Translations under genes and position numbers: made by a program
Source: Malaya genurostris
Lineage: Eukaryota > Arthropoda > Insecta > Diptera > Culicidae
NCBI RefSeq assembly: GCF_030247185.1
Contig: NC_080571.1
Coordinates: 6,817,001-6,881,000 of the forward strand
Reading direction: 5' to 3'
Length of the DNA stretch: 64,000 nt
The notes under the pieces: model-generated
Told to the model about the DNA's origin: nothing
The model's input: only the letters and a program-made list of their open reading frames with translations
Database searches by the model: none
In this document: piece by piece, positions 24,601 through 36,600 of the stretch
Numbering within the stretch: the stretch's first letter is position 1
Layout: each line of letters opens with the position of its first letter

Positions 24601-25706
24601 GAGTTGCTAGTAAGCGTTACGATAATCCTTGTTTCTTACTCTTATTATTATTATTTGTTATCTTTTTGACTATTCCAGACTCAGTTTCGATTCGATAGTG
24701 AACTTCTTACAGTTCTCGCAGATATCTTTTTTGCTTTATTTTGCACCTCCACCAAGCTGCTTTTATTGAGAAATCGGTAAAATTTCAGCGTTTATGACCT
24801 TGACATTCTTTCGAATCAATTCGTGCACTCGCCTTGAGGAGAGGTCAGATGTCTTTAGAGAGGCGATCATACATCTATTGCAGAGGGGAGGATTGGAGTC
24901 TATCTGTTGCAAACCCTACCTGTAACATTAAATGCTCAAAGTTTTGATGGTATGTTATTCATAAAACTAGCATCAATGTTAGCCTAATATTCAGTTTTGT
25001 CCAAGAAACTCGACCAATCTACCCCTATGAATGTTTTCGCGAACAATTACTATTTACAGAAAACAAAAGTATGTATGATATGAAGAGTTTTGAATGCTCT
25101 TTTTGAGGTACCAAGTTTTTGGAAATAAGATGGAAATTGGTTCGCGTTACACTTATAACTTTTCAAAAACAGAAACTTACTCACCAACAAACGTGTTCCC
25201 GTACAAACGACCACAAAAAATACCAGAAACTAGGTTGGTACATGAACGACCTAATACCTCACATAAATCACTATGGATACACTGGAATCTCAATTTACGC
25301 GCAGAGCCGGGGGTGCGTAAATTAAATAAAATATCACGTTATTTCAAAATTTTCAAATTTCCTTTGATTTTAGTGTAAATAACACGTACAATCTTACTAC
25401 GTCCGATGCTTTAGCGCCTGAAGACCCTCTGAGTGTGTTCTGAGACTATGAAAATTCTTAAGAGATGTTCCAATATCCAAGAACTACTTGGAGTATTGTC
25501 CTTACCCGATCAACAAGGGATAACCAAATTGTATCTGGGGTTGTGTGTTTGTGTTACAAACCTTGATATGTAAATATCAATATTATACCTAAATTTGTTA
25601 CAAATTTAGTACGACTTCACAGCTGTTATTACCCATTTTTTGGGGGAAAAAGCTTTATCCTGCAAATCTAAAAATAGATTTCGCGAAGTAAGATGAAATT
25701 GCATAC
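24601..25706. other. No recognisable gene
   Basis: AT-rich sequence; frames of up to 94 codons at 25094-25378 have no family resemblance. The segment leads into the target site of the non-LTR insertion, whose left duplication copy TTTTAGGCGATTT is at 25707-25719. Confidence 0.35.
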
Positions 25707-25719
25707 TTTTAGGCGATTT

Positions 25720-27033
25720 TTTTTTTCATAAATACGTTTATTTCTTAAGGCAGTTTACATAAGTTTTTCTTCGCCGTAGCATCACTTTTACAAAATATTC
25801 TTATCCTAATTTAATTCTAACATAGTCACAACGTTTTGAATTTATTAAAACATATTCTCTTATAGCTTAAATATCATCTTAGGTAACTCGTCATTAATTA
25901 TGAAATCTACTCGGAAATATTATTTGAACCAAACGATTAACTTCTATAAATTATAAAATAAGCTGTTATTTTCAGACATTTTGTTGATAATTTCATAAAC
26001 TGTTTCGAGTTTGTTTGAATCACTACATAATTTTTATTCTAATTTAGCTATTGGTTGAACTCATGGACGCAGCTGTGATCAGAACTAAGTCTTAAAAGGG
26101 GCCTTTATTAAATTGAAACTCCAATTTTCTTTATGAAATGATAAATAAGTTTCATGTATGAAAGGTCACGACAAGCAAGAATGTCTCGAACTGGGATATT
26201 GGATAGTCTACCTTGGGTACGCAAAGAATTTATTAGTTGAGATCTGACATCACGATACTCCACGCATGTCCAAACGACATGATCAATATCCCGATAACCT
26301 TCTCCGCAAGCACAATGATTAGTCTCGGAGAGCCCAATTCGAAGGAGATGTGCATCTAACGTGTAGTGATTGGACATGAGTCTGGACATCACACGAATGA
26401 AATCCCTACTCACATCCAGTCCCCTGAACCATGCCTTTGTCGATATTTTCGGAATAATTGAGTGCATCCACCGACCCAGATCATCTCTATCCCAAGAAGC
26501 TTGCCAGCTGGCAAGTGTTCTTTGGCGAGACGAGCTATAGAATTCGTTGAAAGCAATCGGTCGCTCATAAATTTCACCCTCAATAGCACCACGTTTGGTT
26601 AAAATATCGGCTCTTTCATTGCCAGGAATGGAGCAATGAGCCGGGACCCAGACTATAGTGATTAGATAATTATTGTTCAATATGTCGTTCAGGCACTGTT
26701 TTATTTTGCCCAGGAAAAACGGTTCAGTCTTGCCAGTCATGTTTGAGCGAATGGCTTCAATTGCTCTCAGACTATCTGTGAAGAGGAAATAATGGTTTGG
26801 AGATAATGTGACGATTACACTCAAACTATAATGAACTGCTGCTAGCTCTGCTATATAAACAGATGCAGGTTCTTGAAGCCTAAATGAGGCCGAAACATTA
26901 TTGTTGAAAATACCAAACCCTGTCACTTCTTCAATTCGCGATCCGTCCGTGTAAAACATTTTCTCAGAGTCAATATGCCTGAACTTACTTGAAAATATTT
27001 TTGGGATTTCCGTCGAGCGTAGATGATCCGGGA
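25720..27033 (-). mobile_element. 5'-truncated non-LTR retrotransposon with 13-bp duplication
   Basis: On the minus strand the insert begins inside coding sequence at 27033 and ends in an A-rich tail (the T run at 25717-25727). The 13-bp sequence TTTTAGGCGATTT occurs at 25707-25719 and again at 27034-27046, a clean target-site duplication. The 5' truncation and variable-length duplication are the normal product of target-primed reverse transcription. The 3' untranslated part occupies about 25728-26107. Confidence 0.88.
26108..27033 (-). CDS. RNase H and C-terminal part of non-LTR polyprotein (truncated)
   Basis: The frame is open from the insertion breakpoint through 'EKMFYTDGSR' to a stop at 26108-26110; the ATG at 26959 is internal, not the true start. 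Ribonuclease H signatures are all present: D in 'YTDGS', E in 'AELAAVH', D in 'FTDSLRA', and the last D in 'IPGNERAD' with the preceding histidine in 'VPAHC'. A C-terminal cysteine-histidine cluster 'CACGEGYRDIDHVVWTC' follows. RNase H downstream of reverse transcriptase is typical of I/LOA/R1-group elements; I favour that group. The upstream endonuclease and reverse transcriptase are missing. No stop or frameshift interrupts what remains, which suggests a fairly recent insertion. It would remove RNA from the cDNA hybrid during retrotransposition. Confidence 0.88.
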
Positions 27034-27046
27034 TTTTAGGCGATTT

Positions 27047-27755
27047 GATTTGCCATAAAAATAGTCATGCACAGTCAAGCGGCTGGTTTCGAACCGGGAA
27101 GTTTTGAGTTGCCAACATACGATTGCATCGGGCATGAAAACCAACTGAGGTTGGGAGGATATATTGGCATCATATAATAACTAGTGTAAGTCCATATTGC
27201 TACAAAAATAATCTTTCGCTCTTCACCTCTTTCGTCGTTTCCTTCTAACCGGCATAGAAATGACAAAGGGGCTATTTTAGAACTATGAGCAAGCTTTTTT
27301 TGGTACTGAAGAATAATTGTAAATGAACTGAAATGATAAAATTCAGTGAAACAAAACTACCTTATAGAAGGAAATTAATGATAGTTTTTTAGTTTTTTAT
27401 TCTTTGTACCAAGATGGCCGACTTTCAATTCGAATCAGTTCGCGCGTTCAATTTAAGTAGTGAATTGTCTGTACGTTTCTGATCTTATTAATTGATTACC
27501 TAACCAACTCTATTCGATTTTACTGATTTCGGATAAAAAAATTGTGAAAGTGATTCGATATTACTTCAGTTTGATTTAGGTCATGATGATATCATCAGCG
27601 CCACCAGTGCACATTTTTCAATGTAATATTAACAAAGTTTTTTATTTAGAACTACGTGAAAAATCATCAGATCAACATAGTGTAAAGTACAGCAAAAACT
27701 AAAGATAAATGGATACGAATTTTTTTTTCTCTATTTCCAGTACATCCAGGGTCCG
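27047..27755. other. No recognisable gene
   Basis: AT-rich unique-looking sequence continuing from the non-LTR target site. No motif or coding frame I can support. Confidence 0.35.
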
Positions 27756-28545
27756 TTGAGGGGCGGGTAGGGTGTAACACTTTTAAAAAATAATTTATTA
27801 TTTTCTTTATATTTTCTTATATTAAAACATTTGAAGAATTTTCTGTGAAATTTTCAAGCCTATTGGAACGAAACTCTGTAATTTATGGACCATTATCTAT
27901 GGCTATCTCATTCTACGAAGAAGCAAGAGCTCGGCGCTCAGACCCTACGGGCTCCCCGGAATAATTAATTATTTCCATTGATTTTTTAGATAACAACCTT
28001 TAAACGCGTTTTCTTCGAAAGCAGGTTTTGAAAGTACGTGTCCATCGTCATTCAAAAACTACTGCACCAATTTTTTCAAATTTTGCACACACTTTCTACA
28101 TATAAAAAACCAGACCCCAACGTTTTCGTTTTCTTTGTTTGTTACTTTGGGGAGGTTTAACAACTACAAAATGGCGGATTTTTTTCGTAAAAAATCATAG
28201 TTTTTACTTTGAACAACCCAAAAATTTAGAAAAACTAAATAAAATCAAACAAAAACGTTGGGGTCTAGAAAAACTTCTACTCTAACTATGCTGCGTTCAT
28301 TTGTTCACTTCTGATTAGTCTGTGCTGAGAAATAGTGGACACCGCAAATTATGATTTTTAAGAAGAATTCTCAAAAATATCTCTTTACCGACTTATTTAT
28401 CAATATTTTTCCACGAAAAAATTACAAAATGTTCCTCGAATGATGCTTTTTATCATGCAAAACATTTGAATTTATTTTGTTGAACGATTCGCAAAAATGA
28501 TTTTATCGTTTTTTCATCGTTTAGACCCTACCCCCTAGTTCGCGT
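27756..28545. mobile_element. Candidate MITE with GGGTAGGGT ends
   Basis: The left end 'ggggcgggtagggtgtaac' and the right end 'gaccctaccccctag' (inward 'ctagggggtagggtc') face each other about 790 bp apart. Inside, 'accagaccccaacgttttcg' (28110) and 'aaaacgttggggtctagaaa' (28252) are a second inverted pair. No target duplication is evident, so the boundaries are provisional. No coding frame. Confidence 0.4.
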
Positions 28546-31168
28546 GAATTGAGGTTTTAGTGTATCGCCAATGCGCACTATAGATATCACATAAATCACT
28601 ATAGATATCGCCAATGATGGTCAGAAAAAAAACGATGACCCAGCCGTTGGCAGTGATCGAGCGAGTGGTAGAATATGATAATGATTGAAGAGTGAAAAAT
28701 TTTGTTGAATGTAAGTCGAGTGTTTGCTTTCCTTGTGATTGTTATTATTTGATGTCAATTTGTATTAGAAATTGTATAATGTCAATGACGAAACGATGAC
28801 TGAAGTATAGTAAAACAAAACGTTTTACTGATCAAAAATTATAAGGAATAGTATTTTAATACTCACCGAGAAAAATTTAACAAACAATCGAAATTGAAAT
28901 TCTCCAAACTCCTACCGCACCCGCCGTATTCACAGGACCAGGTGCTTTCTGATTATCAGTCGATGGGACATGCACTGGCTGAGAAACACTTCCAAACTTT
29001 ACGAAAACTGCTTGATGAATGGATGTCAATGGAAAGATATCAATGAAGATTTATCTGGGGATGGTGAGTATTAATGGTCCAAGAGACGAACCGAATTTGC
29101 TGAAAACGAGGTTTTACTTTAAAAAACATATTTAAAATTTTGCCTCCCGGAGACCTTTCGCTTTTATTTAAATGAATTAAAATCCATCAAATGGTACATG
29201 TTTTGCAATGTTATCGAAAAAAATCTGAAATGGAAAATTGTAGATTGTACCCCCTGCCCAATAAAACGAATAATTTCAAAATGGAGGGTGTTGTTCCCAA
29301 GTGCTATAGCCTATGCTTGAACGAAAGATTCTGATCAGATATTTTTAAATAATATAACTTAACTAAATTAAATCAGTCTGGGAATATATTCCAATAATTC
29401 AACAATTCTCGGGAAAGACTGATTTCAAAATGGCATAAACAAGCGTGATTTAGTGGTTGTCTCGAAAAATATTTAAGAATTGTTTTTGTCTTGAAATATA
29501 ATACGGAAAAAATTGTCTTGATTCGATGTCCAATCGGAATGGATTCAATGTGCTGATAGCATCTTAGCACCTGTCATGCATGCCGCTCTCGCAGACTATG
29601 AATCGGTTATTACGTTTTGTTGAAACGTACGGTTAAGTTCCCAATCGGATTGTTTCACGAAGAACTTGCTGCTCCATTTTCTTCAAAAAGTTTTTCCATC
29701 TTCTAAATGTTTTCAAAAGACATGCATTCCTCCGTATGCCAAAAACTGGGCATCGGAAAACATGTTCTGAGGAACTTATCTTTTAATGGTCTTTTTGATC
29801 TTCAAAAGGATTAGGTACTTCAAAACTTACGCGAGCTTGGCGAAGAAGTTTCAGAAATGCTCCCATATGACTGCTTTCGGCATTTCATCTTTTCTCGGTG
29901 ATTTTGCGGAACAGTGCGTTTGAAAAGATTTTTCAAGACGCGCTCCAATATCCATTGGGTTCTGGTCTCGGTGGTCGGTCCGTGGTACATACAAGAGTTT
30001 AGAGCCACCGTTGGAAAAATCATCGTAGCCGCTCTGCTAAGCAGTTTTCTTCGCACTTCTTCGTGTAGCTCGCCTGGATGGCCGTGCAGCGTGTTAGCAA
30101 TAAATCAAGTTGAAAGTGTTTTCCTCATACGGTTTTCACCGACATTCCCATCGACACTGAACTAACTAGTGTTGCTCAAAATCGAACAAAAAAAAAAGCA
30201 CTAAAGTATCAATAGAATCATAATACACACCTAACCGAATTTAGGCAGAATCCTTTTAAAACAATCTTGCGCAGAGATTTTGATTTAATTAGTACACGTT
30301 GTGCAACTTGACCATCCCACCAGTAAAAAAGTACTTCGTTCTCTGTCCAAATAAAAAGCAAAACCGTCGGGATCTCGATGCACTTCGACAAAAAGGATCA
30401 GTTCGTTATTCTAGCGTGTACTTTTCTTTTACACCGCTGCAAATAGTATAAACTACCGCTGCTGTGGAGACCATCGGAATGCCGGTGTCCGGAGATGATG
30501 AGTTGGTAATTGCAACGATGCACTTTTGCTTCTGCTGGACCATGCGAAGAAGGAGGAGTATCTTTCTCGAACAAATGTGAAACTCGTTTCCCACTGAATG
30601 CTGGTTGAAACTCGTTGGCTGGTCTTGGCCGTCCGTCCCGTCGTCATACAGTTTTCTTTGGAACGTGATTCGATTAGACGATTCGGAGTGTGGCTGACCG
30701 CTTGGTGAAAGGGTTGTTGATCGGCTTGTTCATTTAACTGGCCGTGCCGTGCCGGAAAGCAGCACATCCTCTCGTGAACGTGTGAACATTTCAGTCGGGA
30801 TCACACACACACACGCACACATTTATTTGTGCATCAGACTAGGTGAATGAAATTATTTGGTTATTCAAGCGGTAAATTTAATCGAATCGGAAAAGTCCGA
30901 ACATTTCACGCACACACTTGCCTGTTGAATTATGCGATTCGAAATTGAAAGTTTGTCGAAAATTATTCAAAATCTTTAGAAATTTAAAATTTAGGTTTTT
31001 GTTACTAAATTTCCATTTGTACGATTAAAAAATAAATTTCATCACAATCACAAGCTTCATGATCTTAGCTGAGTTTCAGTGGGAATGCAGTAGTTTGAAA
31101 AATGTCACAGTGTCATGCGCTAATGAATTATATTAATAGGTGTATAAATAATATTATATGCAGAAAGC
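28546..31168. other. No recognisable gene; GC-richer island at 29.8-30.8 kb
   Basis: 28550-29800 is AT-rich. 29820-30790 has higher GC and frames of 60-104 codons on both strands without known motifs, then a (CA)n tract at 30804-30822. It may be unique host non-coding sequence. Confidence 0.35.
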
Positions 31169-31173
31169 TACAG

Positions 31174-31510
31174 TCAAGGACTGTTCACACATACCCGGTC
31201 CGGTTCAGTGCCGGCAAGACACCGTGCACGGATTCTTATATTATTTAATTCGTTTTCTATGCGCGCATTCACACCTATCCTGCACCGTGCCGTTTCAGTG
31301 CAGCTCGCCGTCAGTGTAGCGTCCGTCCGGCAAACACAAATTCGTCGTCACCGATATTTTTTATTTTCACTGAAGTCGGTATGACACTGCATTTGCTGTG
31401 CCGGAACGGAGACAGAACAGAAGGGTTCCGACAAAAAAAGAATACTGACGGCGCACTGAAGGCACTTTCACTAAACCGTCACGGAACTGAAATGTGTGAA
31501 TAGTCCTTCA
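31174..31510. mobile_element. 337-bp MITE with AAGGACTRTTCACACAT ends
   Basis: The left end TCAAGGACTGTTCACACAT and the right end, read inward, TGAAGGACTATTCACACAT are matched, and TACAG flanks both sides (31169-31173 and 31511-31515). The interior is relatively GC-rich with repeated 'gtgccg' and 'cattcacac' phrases and no frame. A 5-bp duplication does not by itself fix the superfamily. Confidence 0.75.
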
Positions 31511-31593
31511 TACAGTTTTAGAGTCAAACAACAATACTTTTTTTACTATGATAATGTCTAATTTTGTGGCGTAGAGAGCGTGTTTGCAGGGAG

Positions 31594-31845
31594 TCTTTCT
31601 TCATTATTTCGTTATGAAGAAAACAGCCGCCGACAGTCATTGTATTTTGCTGGAAGTGTATGACGAGCATGCTCTAATTGAGCGAATGTGTCGAAAGTGA
31701 TTCGTACGGTTTAGAAGTGGCAATTTTGAGTTAAAAGACGAAGGACGAGCCGAAGGGCCAGTAAAAATTTAAGATGAAGAATTGGAGGAATCACTCAAGA
31801 CCACTCAACTCAATGTTACCCCATTTAACAACGTTCAAAAACAAT
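31594..31845 (+). pseudogene. Mariner transposase N-terminal remnant
   Basis: Translation shows 'MKKTAADSHCILLEVYDEHA', 'ERMCRK', a TGA where mariners have tryptophan, then 'FVRFRSGNFELKDEGRAEGP', a TAA and 'DEELEESLKTTQLNVTP'. These correspond to the paired helix-turn-helix DNA-binding half of a mariner transposase. Two stop codons and loss of the catalytic half make it dead. It is cut off by the minisatellite-bearing element starting at 31848. Confidence 0.7.
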
Positions 31846-31847
31846 AG

Positions 31848-32765
31848 GGGAGCGGGTCAATTCGCCGAAAGGGTCATGTCTCTGATACAGTTGTTTTTCC
31901 CCGAAATGGCATTCGGCGAAATGACATTCAGCGAAATGAGTTTCGGCGAAATGGCTTCCGGCGAAATGGCTTTCGGCGAAATAGCTTTCGGCGAAATGGC
32001 TTTCGGAGAAATGACTTTCGGCGAAATGGCTTTCGACGAAATAGCTTTCGGCGAAATGGCTTTCGGAGAAATGACTTTCGGCGAAATGGCTTTCGGCGAA
32101 ATGGCATTCAGCGAAATGACTTTCGGCGAAATGACTTTCGGCGAAATGGCATTCAGCCAAATGACTTTCGGCGAAATGACTTCCGGCGAAATGGCTTGGC
32201 ATTCAGCGAAATGACTCGGCGAAATTACTTCCGGCGAAACGGTTTTCGGCGAAATGGCTTTAGGCGAAATGACTTCCGGCGAAATGGCTTTCGGCGAAAC
32301 GGCTATCGGCGAAATGGCTTTCGGCGAAATAGCTCTCGGCGAAATGGCTTTCGGAGAAATGACTTTCTTCGAAATGACTTTCGACGAAATGGCTTCCGGC
32401 GAAATGGCATTCAGCGAAATGACTTTCGGCGAAATTATTTCCGGCGAAATGGCTTTAAGCGAAATGGCTTTCGGCGAAATGACTTTCGGCGAAATGACTT
32501 TCGGCGAAATGGCTTTCGGCGAAATAGCTTTCGGCGAAATGGCTTTCGGAGAAATTACTTCCAGCGAAATGGCTTTCGGCAAAATAGCTTTCGGCGAAAT
32601 GGCTTTCGGAGAAATGACTTTCGGCGAAATGAATTTCGGCGAAATGGCTTTCGGCAAAAATGCTTTCGGCGAAATGGCTTTCGGCGAAATGGCTTTCGGC
32701 AAAGTGGCCCATTCGGGGAAATAACCCTTTCTGCGAAATAACATTCGACGTAATTGCCCTGATCC
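31848..32765. mobile_element. Inverted-repeat element expanded by an internal minisatellite
   Basis: The left end GGGAGCGGGTCAATTCGCCG and the right end 'cgtaattgccctgatcc' correspond to the ends of the short copy 62414-62924. Almost the whole interior is the 15-bp array. No matching 8-bp duplication flanks this copy. Instead an 18-bp sequence beginning GAGGAATYACTCAAGACC is found at 31785-31802, inside the mariner remnant, and again directly after the right end at 32766-32783. Confidence 0.6.
31895..32720. repeat. 15-bp minisatellite, about 55 units
   Basis: The unit is GGCGAAATGGCTTTC with frequent variants (GAC for GGC, TCC for TTC). It is nearly identical to the end of its host element read outward (CTTTCGGCGAAATGACCC), so the array appears to have grown out of the inverted terminus. 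Because 15 is divisible by 3, every frame is open on both strands, giving frames as long as 295 codons with five-residue periods (such as ISPKA or GEMAF). These are not proteins by any other evidence. Confidence 0.95.
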
Positions 32766-32910
32766 GAGGAATTACTCAAGACCCGTCGTAAACGTAATAA
32801 GACGGTGGACGGATTTGAAAGTTCTTGGTGCCCACGTGTTGGGAATTTTGTCAACTTCACGTATGATTTTTGACATTCCGAAAATCGACTGTACTTTGTA
32901 TACAATAAAC

Positions 32911-33300
32911 ATGGAAGCCGAAAGAAGGGAAAAATGTGCACAGTTATTTGGAAAATCCATTGTGGTCTGATTCTAGGCTAGCTAAACAGCTTAAATTGCC
33001 CAGAAATATCGTATGGCCCGTTATCAAACGGTATAATGAAACATTGACGACGATTCGGAAGCCTAAAGCCAATCGTCGGAGTGGAACTGTCGACCGGAAA
33101 CTGCGTGGTAAGATTTTGAAGACGATTAAGAGGAATCCTAATTTGTCGGACCGTGATTTGGCCAGAAAATTCAGTGCTGCCCATAGTACCGTGAGGAGAA
33201 CTCGACTCCGGGAAGGAATCCAGTCGTATCGAGCTAGCAAACAAAGTCGTTCAAGAATGGTATGCAGAGAAAGGGGTCCAGTTTGTTTCGAAAAAACTAT
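32911..33300 (+). pseudogene. ITmD37E-type transposase, N-terminus fused to short C-terminal piece
   Basis: An ATG at 32911 reads 'MEAERREK', then a one-base slip moves into 'VHSYLENPLWSDSRLAKQLK' and on through 'RRSGTVDRKLRGKILKTIKR', 'LSDRDLARKFSAAHSTVRR' and 'GIQSYRASK', the paired DNA-binding domain. At about 33240 it jumps to 'TKVVQEWYAEKGVQFVSKK', the segment just after the second catalytic D in this family. The catalytic core is deleted, so the copy is non-functional. It is the third remnant of the family in the window and differs from both others. Confidence 0.75.
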
Positions 33301-33439
33301 CTTTACGTTAAGATAGTTTTTTACGTGTTCGCTGATGACTTCAGCTGGAAGGCTTCTGGTGTGGTTTCGCGGTATGGCCAGCCCGATGTTACTCTCGTGT
33401 GTGTCTTCCTTCTGTACCGCAGCTCACAAAATTACAGAA

Positions 33440-33625
33440 CAATTAAAAAATCAGCTATTAAGCGTAAAATTGTGATCATATTTCCGATGGCATTTACCAA
33501 AAATTATGTTTATACGTTAGATACAACAAGAGATATTTACGATCAAAAACTTATCACTCTCTCAGGGGATAAATTTTGAAAAAGCGCCCCATAGTAAAGT
33601 AAGTCGTATTCACGACAAAATTCTT
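33440..33625 (+). repeat. GTCGTATTCACGAC repeat family, copy
   Basis: This matches 52341-52495 across 'attgtgatcatatttccgat', 'gatcaaaaacttatcact' and 'atagtaaagtaagtcgtatt' followed by cacgac. The same end appears inverted near 24020 and 45760. Non-coding. Confidence 0.7.
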
Positions 33626-36600
33626 CGTAACTGAGCTCAAAACGATTCCAATTTGTAGATTGTGTTAGTTGCTGGCTATACGAACAGACTTTGGTTGTAC
33701 TGGTTCTCGGATCTCGATTCCGAATGTACTGGAAATAGTCGTTAAATTAAACTTGGAACTGGAATTTCGGAATTAATGGGTTGTTGAACGTTGAAAATTT
33801 AGAATAGTTAGGTAAATAACGAATCAAAATCTAATCAAACTGTTTGATGTTGGTCTTTAAATTATTTTAATTTTTGGATCTTGTACGTTGTTGGCCGAAC
33901 AAACTTTCTTGTCTGGTTCAAGAATCAAAGAAAGGTATTTTGAAGAATCGCACAGTAATATGTGTCAGAAAATAAGTAATATGAGAAAGGCGTAAATACA
34001 CCACACGATGGATTAAAATATCGATAGTCGAATAAGTTGATTTTATCAAAGCAAAGTATAAAGCGCCTGTTGAACGAGGGTATTTTATTAACGTTAATTT
34101 TATATTAGACGAAATTTATTTGATTTATCAAGATTCGGTCTAGTAACTCGTGTGGATGAAAAATCTGGTAGAAATTGGTTAAAATGTGGCATCAATAAGG
34201 AAACGCTTCAAACGAAAAAGGCTTTGAAAACTAAGCGGCGATCAGCAAAATAGGAACAAATACAAGAAGTTTCGCAGCCCGACATGACTGCATAAGACCA
34301 GCATTTTCTTCTAAGTAGATCTCCAGAAGGAAACACAATCTTTCAAATTGAACAAAACATCATTAAAAAAAACTTTTTCACGTGCGGAACGAATTGAATG
34401 CGTATCAACATGTCAAAAAAACAACAAAAACTTTTCCCCTCGATAAACAATAGCAGCACAGCGAAGAAATTTGGGTTAAAAATTAACCCAAAATCATGAA
34501 AAGGCCACTGATTGCCGCATTTCAACATGCCAGTAAAAAGCAGTATCATCTACTTTTGTCCCTTTTGTTTACTCACGTGACGAACAAATACACACACACA
34601 CACCCTTGCGAAGGTGGGTAATGCCGCTTTCACTAGCGTGTGCTCTCAATACATGCTGCTGCACACGTCAGATTCCATTGTGTATATTTTTAATGAAAAG
34701 AAAACAATGCGAACGCGTTCACTTCCAAGGTCCCTACACCGTCTCTAATAGGTTCTTGGGCATACAGAAGATTTTGTTTTGTTTGAGCGTAAGCAGCAAA
34801 AGTGGATCCTCAAAGGAAATCCATCTCTTGGATTGTTTTTGTTTAAAGCTTTTCTGTCTGGAAAGTGAGTATGAGTAACAAAAAAAAAGAGAGAGCGAAC
34901 GAGAGCAAGAGCTTTCGTGAGAGATCGCCTATCTCCAGTTCAGTAGACGGAAAAACGCGTTACCGCCGTTACGAAGCAAACTGCTTGGTAGGTAACCTAC
35001 CAACGAACAGTAGCCGAACAGTGACAGCTTCCTGCAAAAGAGAATCGAGAAGACGCACATTTTCTCACACCGGAAATGAGAGCCCTTGCCAAAACGAGCT
35101 GCTGTTGAGATTGCATCTGAATATGATCGGGATGAAAGTAGCCAACCGTGCGGTAAGGATCCTTGAGCGCCCAGTCAGAGCCAGACATGTTGAACGGTCG
35201 GTTCGGGGGAAAATTCCCACTACCAGTAGTGCGAGGCGTATGAATCTCGTCATCCTGTCGCGTTCTGGTCGCGTAGTCTTTGATTCGTTCCGGTGAATTG
35301 ATCCGCGTCCCGGTGGAACGTTTTCGTATTCCAGCCCCGTTGGAACGTGATTGTGATTTGCTATTCAATCCCACGAAGGTCCGTTGTTTTTTGTAATGGT
35401 CATTCACCCGTCATACGAAATGCATTCCGTTTCTCAGGATTTTACTACCGAAACCGGATAAATTTGACAGCTAGCTTCCCATGAGAGTGTTTTATGTAAT
35501 TCCGCAGTTTTCTTTGGCGTGTTGCGGGTAAAACACCAGCAATTCCAGCATGTGACAGCAGCGTGTAGAGAACAAGGAATGTGACAAGCGAAAACAAAAA
35601 TATCACTCATTGTTTTTGTATCTCCACTGGGATTAGTGAAGTGAAACAAACAAACCCGGCATAAAGCAAAGAGCCAAAAACAACTTCCCGGTCAGACCGA
35701 CTGATACCAAGTTGGGGGTGACTCAAGGTTTCATTCCGACCAGAAAAAAAAAATGTCTGAATTGCCATGTTTATTTTTTTCGTGCGACTCTGAGGAGTAG
35801 AAGTTCCGCCGGCGGCTGACGGTTCTTTTTTTTCTGTTGTCGCCTCTGACGACAGCTAGTAAAGGAAGTCATCTGATTATTCAATTTTGCCGTGGTTGTA
35901 CGCGCGAAACAAGCAAAAACGTGAAATTTTTCCGCAAACACAGATAGAACCATTTGTGGAAAGAAGATAGCGCCAGGAAAGAAAAAAATGCTAACGAGTG
36001 AAATGTTGGTGCGTTGGTGGATTTATTCTGGCGAGTCCAAACGGTACCGCGGGTGAATATAAAACGTGACAAAAATGTGGATGTTGGACCAGTTTTTTGA
36101 CAGCTGAGTGATTGCGGCATTTGAAATATCGAAGTTGAAACCGGAGAAGTGGACACAGTGGCAAGAGGGGAAGAAAAACCAGCTAATGAATTAGCAGAAT
36201 TTGGAATAGACGCAGTCCATCAAGTTGGAAGGAAGGAACAAAAAAAAAACGTAAGAAAGATCCTTTTATAATTTTTCAAAAGAACCTGAATGAAAAAAAA
36301 ACTCAAACTCTTATCCCAGAACGCACAAAGGGGACTGATTGTTTTTTGTTTAGAAGCTCCCGTCGTCGTCTTCGTCGTCTCGAGGACGCCGTTAAGGGAA
36401 TTGACATCCGATGGAAAAGGAAATTCACTGTGGATTCGTTTGATCCATGTTCATTTCCAAGTTCAAGGCAACTTCTGCTACCGAGAAACGCTGGGCTACT
36501 GGGGGTACGATCCAGCAGAAAAATGACATTGTTGTTGTTCTTTAATTTTCGACAATTTTGTGTAATGAAGCGATGGTCCGTTGGGATTGGGATTGGGGAG

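Noticed and set aside
31857..32744. Frames of 125-295 codons with five-residue periods on both strands
   Set aside because: All derive from the 15-bp array, which is open in every frame because the unit is a multiple of three; no start context or homology.
34865..35407. 143-codon plus and 136-codon minus frames, with a TCAGT initiator-like motif upstream
   Set aside because: The frames mirror each other, show no known domain, and a five-base initiator match plus GA-rich sequence is too weak to call a promoter.
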